Shown one piece after another: positions 34,739-44,951 of a stretch of 64,000 nucleotides of DNA. The stretch is taken from the NCBI GenBank assembly GCA_011799875.1, contig CM022303.1, positions 737,038,939 through 737,102,938 on the forward strand, given 5' to 3'. The notes below the pieces were generated by a model. The model saw only the letters and a program-made list of their open reading frames with translations, made no database searches and had not been told where the DNA came from. A program made the position numbers and the translations under genes. Each line of letters opens with the position of its first letter. Position 1 is the first letter of the stretch. The stretch is from Thinopyrum elongatum (Eukaryota > Streptophyta > Magnoliopsida > Poales > Poaceae).

Positions 34739-37700
34739 TCGTACTCTCAGTGTACGACTCAACGATCATCGAATCTTGGGTTGGACTGCGCAATCTTCAT
34801 ACATAGAGCATATCCTTCTTCCAATAATCCGCTCGCAACATCGTCTCCTCCACCTTGGCTAGAGAAAAATGCTCCCCTTTGAAATTCACATATTTGAGCT
34901 TGCCCTATAGGGCAGCCTACTCCATATTCCGCACCTAGGTGACTCAAGCCCTCTACGGTTTTAAGGATTCCTCTTCAATAGTCTATATATACTCCTGCAG
35001 CAATTGCTAAGACAATTGCTTAGTCTAGGATATTGTGCTTTAGTCATATGGGGAAAATATTTTAGTTCCCTGGTAACAACTATATAACAATTTCCAGCAA
35101 GAAAATAACTAAATAAAAAAGTAATCATTGATTGCTGCATTTATTCCCCCAAAAGCAAGCTTCCAACTAGATGAAATGCCACCTCCTTTTTTGCGCGTTT
35201 TGTTAACTATGTCAATGTTTTCATATTATTATTTATTGTGAATGTTCCCAATTAGCTTCATCTCTGTTTTGAAATATTTATGCTTCGATCTTTTCTATAG
35301 AACAATTACATAATTGGCCCATCTTGATAATTATTTTCTCCATTATTTTTAGTGTATATATATTGCTGGGCCATTTTACAATTCTTTCTTAGTAATCAAA
35401 TTACTAGGCTGAACTCCTTTTCACAATTCCTATCACCAGTGTTGTGAATTTTAATCATGTTCTGGTACTCACGATAGAATCTCTCACATGAATTTGTCAC
35501 TCTCTCCACTCCCCTTCTTTTGGTGCTTCACCTCCGGCTGCCGCAGCAGCCATGCCCCCTCCTTTCGTCGCTTCACCTCCGGTCGCCGCAGCAGCCAGGC
35601 TGGCCTGGCGGAATGCCAACTCGCCACCAGCACCATCCAGTGACCATCCAAGTCATAAGGTCCCCTGATCTGCAACTGCATCCCTACTTGTGCCTCCCGC
35701 AGTTCCTCCATAAAAAACTTGCAACAATCGAGAGAAGCATTCATTGAGTCTCCAGCCATAGCGACCTCCTCTTCACCATCACATGGAGTTTCTCTCGGTT
35801 TACTAGAGTTTTCCCCATGCTTTCGCTCTAGATCATGTAATGTAAATTATTTGATCTATGTTGTGAGATGTTTTATTTTGTTCACTGCTGAGAATTTTTG
35901 CTTATTTGGTACTTATTTTGGAGATCTGTAGAACCAGAACCTTGGCCTATAATACCCAGTTCATGTGAGTGGTTAAAAAAAAGATTCTCTCATCTGAATA
36001 TTGTGATCTGCATCAAGAAAACTGTGAATATTATTAAGGAGTTCTAGAGGGATTACTATGCTAAGCTATTGGATGTTGACAAAACAAAAAAGACCTAGCC
36101 CAGAGAGATGACGACGTTGACATTGCTGAGAACTTCTGGCACCACTCGACATGCAAATCATCAACCATGTAAGGTATGTCACACATGATTTTGTTTTATC
36201 TTTTGATCTTACAAGTGATTAATGAATGCATTAATCTGTTTTTCGTATCACAAGCATGCATCCTCAACTATAGTCTATAGGTGTGTGTGGGCAAGAGGTG
36301 CATGTGTGCAAGATTCGTGAGCGATATGAACTTGCAGTCCTTCGCTATAGACGAACTTCATTTCTGCATGCGCCAAGTATAGCATGGTTGATTAGATTTA
36401 TACAGTGACATGCAAGTAACTACAACACTAGACGAGAGGCCCATATCACAATAACTTGTCCTGAAGACCTCTGCAACAAAACAGGGTAATCATTATTAAG
36501 GTCAAAGTTCTATCATTGTATTAAATCTTCTTATACTTTAAGAGTACATATTTAATATTATTTTCAAATGATACTCACATATTCAATAATACCCATTGCA
36601 AGGAGATTCAGTGAAGAGAAAAGGTGAGTCACATGTGCTTGGCGAAATGTCAAATAATTGCCAAATGCATAAAAGCAGTCAAATTTGCAAGCCAACAAGG
36701 TATAGGTCTGTTAGTTGATTGTGCATCATTTGTAGGGGTTAAATGTAAGTTAGAACTCCTGAATAATAAATGTGTTAGAAAACAAGATCTGAACCTGGCT
36801 GAGAGGTCCATCCAAAGATACATAAGAAAGCAAAGTTGGCACCTAATAAAAATAAAAATAAATACTTAGCTGAACAGTCAAATGAAGATCACATAACAAG
36901 TAGCCTGAGTAGAGATTTGTATATGATCGAACATTCTTAGGAGGACGACGCAACATCTTCGTCCTGAATATATAAAGCATGATGTATACAATAATTAATT
37001 TGCCATAATCTCTATACACATATAAATCATCTGCTTCTGCCTTACTAAAGTTTTATGGGCCTTAATAGCACTGATTTGTATTAGGGATTATATATTTCTA
37101 GGGGAAGATCTGAAGAAAGAAGATCAGTTGTACATGTGAGTTTTTTGTATGGTGCAACGATTAATGCCATGATAAAGTTAGTTACCTAATGTCGCATAGT
37201 AGCAAGATACATCCAGTTGTTGGGTCTCGCTCATCTTACAAATTAGATTGTAATTTTAGTGGAAAAAGAGAAATGTCGGTTACAAATACGAACTCAAATA
37301 GTTTGTTTAGAATTAGAGTGAATTTAACATTCACAGTATTTTGAAATTAAGATTCACAATTGATATTTCGTAATTAGTATATTTACAAGAGCATAATATT
37401 GTGTTTGGAAGTGCTGCATGTATGTAATCAGATCAATATGCGGGCTTGAAGTTTGGATTGTGAGTCAGTCAGTCGGTAGTTTATATATGACCAGGCATGT
37501 TGTTGTACATGGTATTACAATAATGTAGAATGTTTTGGGTCACAAGCCGAATGGTATTTATATGTGATATTTTTGTTTGAAGAAAATACCATATTACTAG
37601 ATGTGCACTGTTTTAGAAATTTCTGCTAAAAAGGATACAAATTTTGGCTAAAAGCTTTTTGTTAATTCTGGGAACTAAATAAAATTTGATGATTAATGAA

Positions 37701-37957
37701 AATATTCACTCAAATTTACTGTATTGTATTTGGGCTTGTATGGCCAAACTTATATGCTTTGGATTACTTTGGATCTTGTGATTGGCCATATTTTTTTACC
37801 ATGAGAATAAAAACCATTGATATTAGTGACCATAATAATATTACTATAAATATAAAAATTCTCATTCGTATGTGTTCTTTCTATACTTATTTTCAATCCT
37901 AAAACCTATATGTATGTTAAGATGATGTCCGTGCATTTGCGCGGGCCACTTTGCTAG
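34739..37957 (+). mobile_element. Putative non-autonomous Helitron, only the 3' end recognised
   Basis: The stretch ends with a short stem-loop CCGTGC-ATTT-GCGCGG (37929-37944), a spacer and CTAG (37954-37957) followed by T. This is the Helitron 3' signature and precedes the local repeat unit. The 5' end (TC after A) was not found, so the left limit is a guess. The interior is AT-rich. 35523-35597 holds two copies of a GCTTCACCTCCGG-type 30-base word, and no protein is recognised. Confidence 0.45.
37929..37957 (+). other. Helitron-type 3' terminus
   Basis: A six-pair stem (one G:T) with a 4-base loop, 9 bases before CTAG, and T as next base. Confidence 0.6.
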
Positions 37958-38050
37958 TTCAGATAAAGAACAGTACGTCTAAAAACACCGAATTCAGGCA
38001 CTCCGGCTGCATTGTACTAGCTAGAACCATTAATGATGAGACCATAATTA

Positions 38051-38697
38051 ATGTTTAGAGCATCTTCCTTTTCCCTCTTGCAAGGAGACTAGGGCAAAGC
38101 CTTCCTCCCCTCAATCTCCATCAGCGAGCCCGTGGATTCACCTCCCTTCTGTCTGCCGCTTCGGTGGCCGATGGCGGGGAGGGGAATCCTGGTGCCTCGG
38201 CTCCGGCTTGTAGATAGGATAGGGTTTTAGTCCTCATAGGGGCGACGCTCAGACGGATGGCGGCGCTTCTTTTTTGAGTCAGTCTTTCAGGCTCCGATCC
38301 TCCTCAAGTTCGTCCGTTGGGGTGGATTAGATGGAGCTCCGGCGTAGATTCCTGCTAGCTCCTCGGGGCGGTGAGGTTAGGGTTTCTCGTCATGCGTACG
38401 TGACGACGAGAATTGGTGTCAGGTTCTTCAGATCAATTCAAGGGTTCAACGGTGACGACTGCGCCTCCGAGGCGCTGGTCCTTAGGGGCACGTGCACCAA
38501 GACTTCCTGGCTGTCATCGACAAGGTCAGGCCGGCTCCGGTATGGGAGCGGCGACAGCGGCGCATTGGTGGCTCGTTCTGGCGGCGGCAGTGGTCGTTCG
38601 GTGGTTCAGGGACCTTCATGTAATTTTTAATATGTTTGGGGTGCTTTGTACTTCTGGTGAACTTTTATAATAGATCTGAATCTTTTTCGCAAAAAAA
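38051..38697 (+). mobile_element. Retroposon (non-LTR type) with 16-bp target duplication
   Basis: The 647-base insert ends TTTTTCGCAAAAAAA and is bounded by GATGAGACCATAATTA at 38035-38050 and 38698-38713. The undisturbed unit copies elsewhere have this sequence once. A long duplication plus a poly(A) tail indicates LINE-machinery insertion on the plus strand. The GC-rich body has no complete ORF of known type and may be a LINE-derived non-autonomous family. Confidence 0.82.
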
Positions 38698-38926
38698 GAT
38701 GAGACCATAATTAGTTGGCACCTAGTAATAAGGACACGATGAGATGTTCATTTTATTATTATATTCGCTATGGAGCACAATATTTAAGAAAAAATGGTTA
38801 GTCCGATCTGATGATGTGGCTAAAGAAAATCGAGTGAGGAGAAATAGTTAGTGGGGATGAAATTTATAGTTGCATAGGACACAACTAACGAATTCAGATA
38901 AACATCAGTACATCCAAAAATACCAA

Positions 38927-39231
38927 GGGCTCCTTTGATTCAAAGGAATTCTATAGGATTTTTGGGGGATTAAAATCCTTAGGAAATTTTCATAAGTTGG
39001 CCGTTTGATTCGTATGATTGGATCTTATAGGATTTTTTTTCCTAAGGAATCATTTCTACTACATTTCATAGCAAATCTAGCATCCACTCCAACGTATTTT
39101 TACAATTCATTTATTTTTCCCATGCCATCAAACACACTCTGCTAATTCTATAGGATTCAAGTGGGCATGCCAATCGAATCCTATATTTTTCCTATTCCTA
39201 CGTTTTGAGAATCCTGCAAATCAAAGAGACC
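38927..39231. mobile_element. MITE-like element of about 305 bp
   Basis: The left end GGGCTCCTTTGATT and the right end (complement GGTCTCTTTGATT) form imperfect terminal inverted repeats. CCAA at both junctions could be the target duplication. The interior is AT-rich and non-coding. Superfamily not decided. Confidence 0.6.
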
Positions 39232-39500
39232 CCAAATTCAGACATTGCTGCTGCACAAGTACTGTTAATGATGAAATCATAATTAATTGGCACCTAGTAA
39301 CAAGGACATAATGAGATGTTCATTTTATTATTTTATTCGCTATGGAACACAACATTTTAAGGAAAATATGGTTAGTGAGATCTGATGACGTGGCTTAAGG
39401 AGATCGAGAGGAAATAATAGTTAGTGGGGATGAAATTTACAGTTAGATACTAGGATATGGCTAATCAATTCAGATAAACATCAGCACTGTACATCTGAAA

Positions 39501-41998
39501 AATACCCTTCTGTTACACAGGGTTTGGAAGTAGCCATCCAGCCCAAGGGGAACGTGAAGCATCAGGCCGGCTCCCCACAAATCGCACAACACTGCGCCTT
39601 TAATGATCCTCACTTGTCCTTGATATCCAAAGCGGCTTTGCTTTACCCCATTTTTCTCTTTACCAATAAGCCCATCCCTTTCGAGTTGACAAAGCTGCAC
39701 ATTCGCAGACACACACACACACCGACATCTACCACTACACATGCAACACATGCAATGCTAGCATTTCCTTCTGCTGGCTGCTACAACAGAGCTTTCCAAG
39801 CCATGTACACCCATGCAACTGGCCCTACTTAGACAGATATGCTAAAAGAGAAAAGCTTTGGCTCTGATTCGCAGTTGATTAGCAGCCGAGATTGCTCTAG
39901 TTGTTCTTTCCTGTGCAGCTGGTTTGACTTTCTGCAGTGTGAATCCCATGATGTCCTACTTAAAAAAGCATAAGCACATCTAATGTTCTCTCTGCACTTC
40001 TTCCTTAGCCTTATGATTGCATACTTGCATTTATTCTTTGATGAACCGATAGGTCTGCCCATGGATGTGAGGTTTTGTCGGTTGAAGTTACTAATTTTTG
40101 GGCCGTACTTAATGTTGTTCTTTTCTGTCCTCGAAATCGAAAGATACTGAAACCCTGCCGGATTACGATCGTATGAAAAAGGAAAACAAGTGTAAGACAC
40201 AACCACGACCCAGTACAAGCTTGGCTTTCAAATCTACAACTTGGCATGTTGCTGTAAAACTAAACAGGCCACCTCTGCTAGCTTTAGATTCGCATCTTCA
40301 AACCACAAATAAGCAATGGCTTTACAGTGAGATTCTCTGTACTGCTCACACACCTTGTCTCTGTTGCCACATGATTCGGCAGCCACTGTTCTACATGCCG
40401 ATCACACATCATCTCCTGCCACTGTGGCAAGTTTCTGTGCCTACCATGTAGTTTTCTGTAGAAGAATATTTAAGCTGCCGCAATATCATACCTCCTTTTT
40501 TTGGCAACAATCATATCTCCTTGTCGAACACATGCCATCCCCACAGTCATACCGTGGCCCTTTAAAAAAAAGTCATACTGTGGCACCAACGGACAATGGG
40601 GGCTACTTGCCTCTCTGATGTGAGGTTTACTAGCTAGGTAGATAAAATTTACCTGTTGATGGTGTAAAAAATACAGCTTTCTCATTCAAGATGTCAGCCC
40701 TCACTGGCCACCAGATTCAAGACACCTTCTGCTGCACAGTTGTACTAGAACTGATAATCATGAGCCTAATTAAATTAGGGAAAAGTTGTTTATGATATCG
40801 AGCCTAATTAAATTAGTCTAGCAGTGCGTGCGCTCACTGGTGTTTTTTTTCTCTCACAAGCTCTCTCTCTCTCTCCTCACGCTCTCTCACATGCATGCAC
40901 ATTCTCTCTTAGCTTCTGTACACTGCGCCATAAACCCCCTTGTTGACCAGTCACCACTGACGGGCTCAAAAAACTCATCACTAGAACTACATACCACTGA
41001 TGGGCGGCCGAGCGACCGTCAATGATAACATCAGAGGATATCCCTATTTAGCATCGCGCGGTGGAGACGCTCCCGAGGCGTCGGCAAGGTCCTGGTGAGG
41101 CATTGATGAGAGGATACTCTACCCGGAGGCAGAGGCAGAGGCGCGGATAGGGTGGCGCCATCGTCGGCAGTGGAGGACAGGCTGACGACATCCTTCACCC
41201 GCACTGCAGCGATCTTTCCCACATCCACCTTGGGCGGCGGAGAATCTGCTCACTGCGGGGATGCCTGCGAGACGACGACGACGGCGACCCATGGGCTCGT
41301 GACTGGGTGTTCCGGGCTCGACGGTCCCAACCCTTTTTTTTGTTTTGTTTCTGGCTTAGTACTACCACCAACAAGTGTTGGGTACGTCAGTGATCGTCTC
41401 TAGCACCACTGACCAGAGGATAGCGATGGGCGACACCATCGTTCGGGGGAGGGGGTTTGTCACCCGTCACTGGAGTACTATTCAGGGGCAGTGGTACCGG
41501 TCACACACCTGTCTCTGTTGCCACATGGTTTAGCAGCCACTGTTCTGCCACTCGCCACTGAGGCCAGTTCCTGTTACTGCCCTGCAGTTTTCTGTAGAGG
41601 AATATTTGGGCTGCCGCGAGGTCATACACCTCCTTGTGGAACACATGCCATATCACTGCTGGAACGCATAACGGCGATTGAACCCTTACCCCGGCCACAC
41701 CGTGGCACCAACGGGCAATGGGGGCTACTTGCCTATCTGATGTGAGGTTTACTAGCTAGATAGATAGGAGTACCATTTGCCATATGATGGTGTAAAAAGT
41801 ATACATCTTTATCACTCAAGATCTCAGCTCTCACTGCCCATCAAATTTAGACACCTTCTGCTGCACGGTTCTAATAGTACATAATCATGAACCTGATTAA
41901 TTACTAGCACATGACAAAGGATGTGACGAGACGTGCATCTTATTATTTCATTCACTACGGTGCGCAAGATTTTAGGTAGTCACAGCCTCTTGCTAGTA
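39501..41998. other. Middle copy of blocks Z and H plus unassigned sequence
   Basis: Z is at 39530-39680. A short link (CAGTTGATTAGCAGCCGAG at 39873) is shared with 30895. H occurs at 40320-40770 and again at 41440-41900, each followed by a partial unit U. Between the H copies, 40930-41440 carries repeated CACTGA(C/T)GGGC words in both orientations around a GC-rich core, perhaps a small DNA transposon without identified ends. A minus-strand frame at 39829-40218 (129 codons) resembles nothing I know. Confidence 0.5.
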
Positions 41999-42046
41999 CT
42001 ACCTCTGTCCCATAATATAAAACGTTTATATTATGAGACGATGGAG
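41999..42046. mobile_element. 48-bp Stowaway-type MITE remnant
   Basis: CTACCTCTGTCCCATAATAT and its near-complement fold into one hairpin flanked by TA on each side (41997-41998, 42047-42048). CTCC-CTCCGTCCCATAATAT-like ends and a TA duplication are Stowaway features. Almost the whole interior is gone. Confidence 0.75.
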
Positions 42047-42086
42047 TACAATATTTCATTTTATTTCAAGTAGAAGTTTCTCTTAT

Positions 42087-43841
42087 GGCACCGCTAACCA
42101 ACATGTCTAATGCTGCTTGTGATCGTTATTTGGCAAAACAATCAATGCTAGACGTACTCCATGCAATAATCTAAATTTAAATTTTTCTAAAATATATCTC
42201 TTCCAGCAATTTAGCTAAAAAAGAAATAGAAGAAATGTCATGAGGTACCTTGACAACTCCTCAACATGAACAGCAGTAACACTAGTAGCGCTCTTACTGC
42301 TTTAGTCAGTAACATGGATGGTTTTTATTGTAGAAACACAAATAATAAAAATACTACAGTGGATATATCTGCGAGTGTGGCCTTTAAATTCCAGCAGCAA
42401 GGAGGGTGCGACCCTCACTTCACTTGCTCCTCGCCTCTCACTCCTCTTCCTCTCCCTCTGTAGGAAATCTCTAAAGGCTCCCTCCGCCCGGCTGCCAATG
42501 GTGCCGCCGGGGTTGCCACCGCCGCGCAAAGATTGTCGTCGTCGTCAAGGTGCAAGGGGAGCAAGAGCTGATGGATCGACGGGTTAGCTGATTCGTCGGA
42601 GCTATGTGCAACTGTGCATGCATGTAGGCAAGTCTAACGCTTGGCTGGTGTTGGTTCGTTCGGTTGGTTTTTTGTTACCAGATTTCATTTCTTGCGCCGT
42701 ACGTATTCTTGGGATTAAAATCTCTAGGTACCAATATTACCATGCTAGCTATGAACGCCAGAGTTACCATTTTTATGTTTGAATCCAGCAACTTTCCACA
42801 TCATCGCCTCATTTGAAGGCATTTTCCCTTCTGTTTCAGAATTCGTAGAGCTGGTAGAGTGAAACTCGTAGACCCAAATGGATGTGTAGCCTCTGTCAAA
42901 AGAAGAGAGAGTATGTGTAGCCGGATGGAGCCGTGGCGCTCCGTCTGGTGAGACGTTCGTTCACACTCTGGTATATATGCAGTCAACTCGACCGTTTATT
43001 TATCTCTTATGGTTTCTTTGAAACGATCGTGGATGCCATTCATACATATTCTCAAACTACGGCACTGAGCGATTTTTTTGCCGAGACGACAAATCCGTCC
43101 GGTGTCCAACAGCTACGGCTTTGGCTTGTCAATACTATTAATCAGCACCCCCAACCGGTACGTGTTGGGTCGACGAAGCATCGGTAATGGGAGGATGGCC
43201 ATGGTGGGATGGTAATTTGGGGTGCCACAATTGCTGGTTTACAATTGGGAGCAGCAACAAATGGAGCAACGAGGTGGGTGGAGCAGTAGGCCTCCGCTGC
43301 CTTGGTGTCTGGATGGGCCGTCGTCGTCTCGTCTCCGGGTTGCCGGATGTGACCGTGAGCATTGGTGCTGGTGCAGGCGCCATGTTACAGCATCTCCAAC
43401 AATGCCATATTCTCACACTACGGCAATACATGGAGGGGTAATTATTCCGAGAAAGATGGTTCATTGTTGATAAACTTTCATACCATAGCCAGGAGAAAAA
43501 ACTTGGTTGAATATTTTAGATGAAATTTGTGAAATCAAGTGTTTTCGGTATGGGGCGTGAAAATGTAATCTCGGCCGAAAATTTTGGTCAAATATGAAGA
43601 ACTCCCAGGCATGACGTTTCTAAAGAAAATAAATGTTAATGCTATCACCAACTGTATTGTTGTGCATTGGTGGAGTGCCTTTGTGCTACTCTGTCGATTG
43701 TGGGTTCGAGTTTCAATGTCTACACTTAATTTTTATTAAATATTTTAAAACCTAGAATTTGAGTTTGACAGAATTTTTTGAACTATTTCTATGATATCTC
43801 ATAGATTTCACGAAAATTGCAAATCTCAGTCAGTTGTGAAA
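42087..43841. other. Shared non-coding block, copy 2
   Basis: It corresponds to 15908-17054 joined directly to 22344-22849, so it shows the empty site of the copy-1 LTR element near 43319-43335. No gene recognised. Confidence 0.65.
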
Positions 43842-44097
43842 ACACCTAATTCGGACACTGCGGCAACACAGTACTAGCTAGTGCCGTTAATGATGAGACC
43901 ATAATTAATTGGCACCTAGTAACAAGGACACGATGAGATGATTATTTTATTATTTTATTCGCTACGAAGCACAATATGTTAAGAAAAAATGGTTAGTGAG
44001 ATCTGATCACTTGGCTGAAGGAGATCGAGAGGAAAAAATAGTTAGTGGGGATGAAATTTACAGTTAGATACCAGGATACGGATAACGAAACATTTCT
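43842..44097. repeat. Local repeat unit U, copy in duplication 2
   Basis: It aligns with 22850-23104 and with 39232-39500. Confidence 0.7.
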
Positions 44098-44528
44098 GGT
44101 ATGATGTTTTTTCTCCGAAACATTTTTGGTTACTCCGAAACATTTTTGGTTTTCTCTCTGAAACTTTTTCGTCGTCTCCAAAACTTTTTCGTCGACTTTC
44201 TCTCCGGAACAATTTTAGAGTCTCCGAAACTTTTCAGGTGACTTTCTCTCCCGAACTATTCCAATGTGTCCGAAACTTTTCCGGTGACTTTCTCTCTGAA
44301 ACTATTCCAGTGTCTCCGAAACTTTTCTGGTGACTTTCTCTCTGACTCCTTAAGTGTGAAACCTGGTATTCAACATATAGATGACCCTTAAGTGTGTGAC
44401 CCTTTAGGTTCGGTGAAATATAGACATGACCGAAACTTTTTCCGATCAATGCTCAAAAGCGGAACCGTGGACATCCATATTGATCACTATACCCGCAAGA
44501 ATGAATATTCACTAGTGGAGAATTGGGA

Positions 44529-44707
44529 TTTAGCACCGGTTCATGAGGCCCTGGAACCGGCACTAAAGGGTGGGGACTAAAGGCCCCCCCCCCTTTAGTC
44601 CCGGTTCAACACGAACCGCCACTAAAGAGCCACCACGTGGCACGAGCCCGCGCCGGGGGCTGTGAGAACTTTAGTACCAGTTGGTAACACCAACCGGTCC
44701 TAAAAGG
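44529..44707. repeat. Left subterminal hairpins of CACTA B
   Basis: Palindromes with TTTAGCACCGG...CCGGCACTAAA (44529-44569), CCTTTAGTCCC... (44592-44627) and CTTTAGTACC... (44669-44707). They are the presumed binding sites for element proteins. Confidence 0.75.
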
Positions 44708-44951
44708 TTTAGGGGGTTTTGGGTTTATGATTTATTTTTCCTTTAATTTTGTGTTTTCCATTTAATTCTTTTTCATTTGCAGGTATTTTACGATACTACA
44801 TATTGTACACGTTATGCATATATATAAATAGAATTTCTCGTAGAACCGATCATATATATATATATCATCGAATGTCTCGCACCACCATTCACACATACAC
44901 ATGTATATACACAATTTGGTATATACAATTTCTCATACATATATGGAGCCA

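Larger units (their letters stand above)
37958..39500. repeat. Two tandem copies of local unit U, each interrupted or bordered by an insertion
   Basis: Unit copy 1 is 37958-38050 plus 38698-38926, split by a retroposon. Unit copy 2 is 39232-39500. A MITE-like segment (38927-39231) lies between them. The join TTCAGATAAACATCAG is shared by both copies. Confidence 0.7.

Noticed and set aside
34759..34947. 62-codon minus frame as part of the LINE
   Set aside because: It lies right of the LINE truncation point and shows no RT or endonuclease motif.
39829..40218. 129-codon minus ORF as a host gene
   Set aside because: No motif, no splice evidence and no counterpart in the other copies. Kept only as a note in the non-coding entry.
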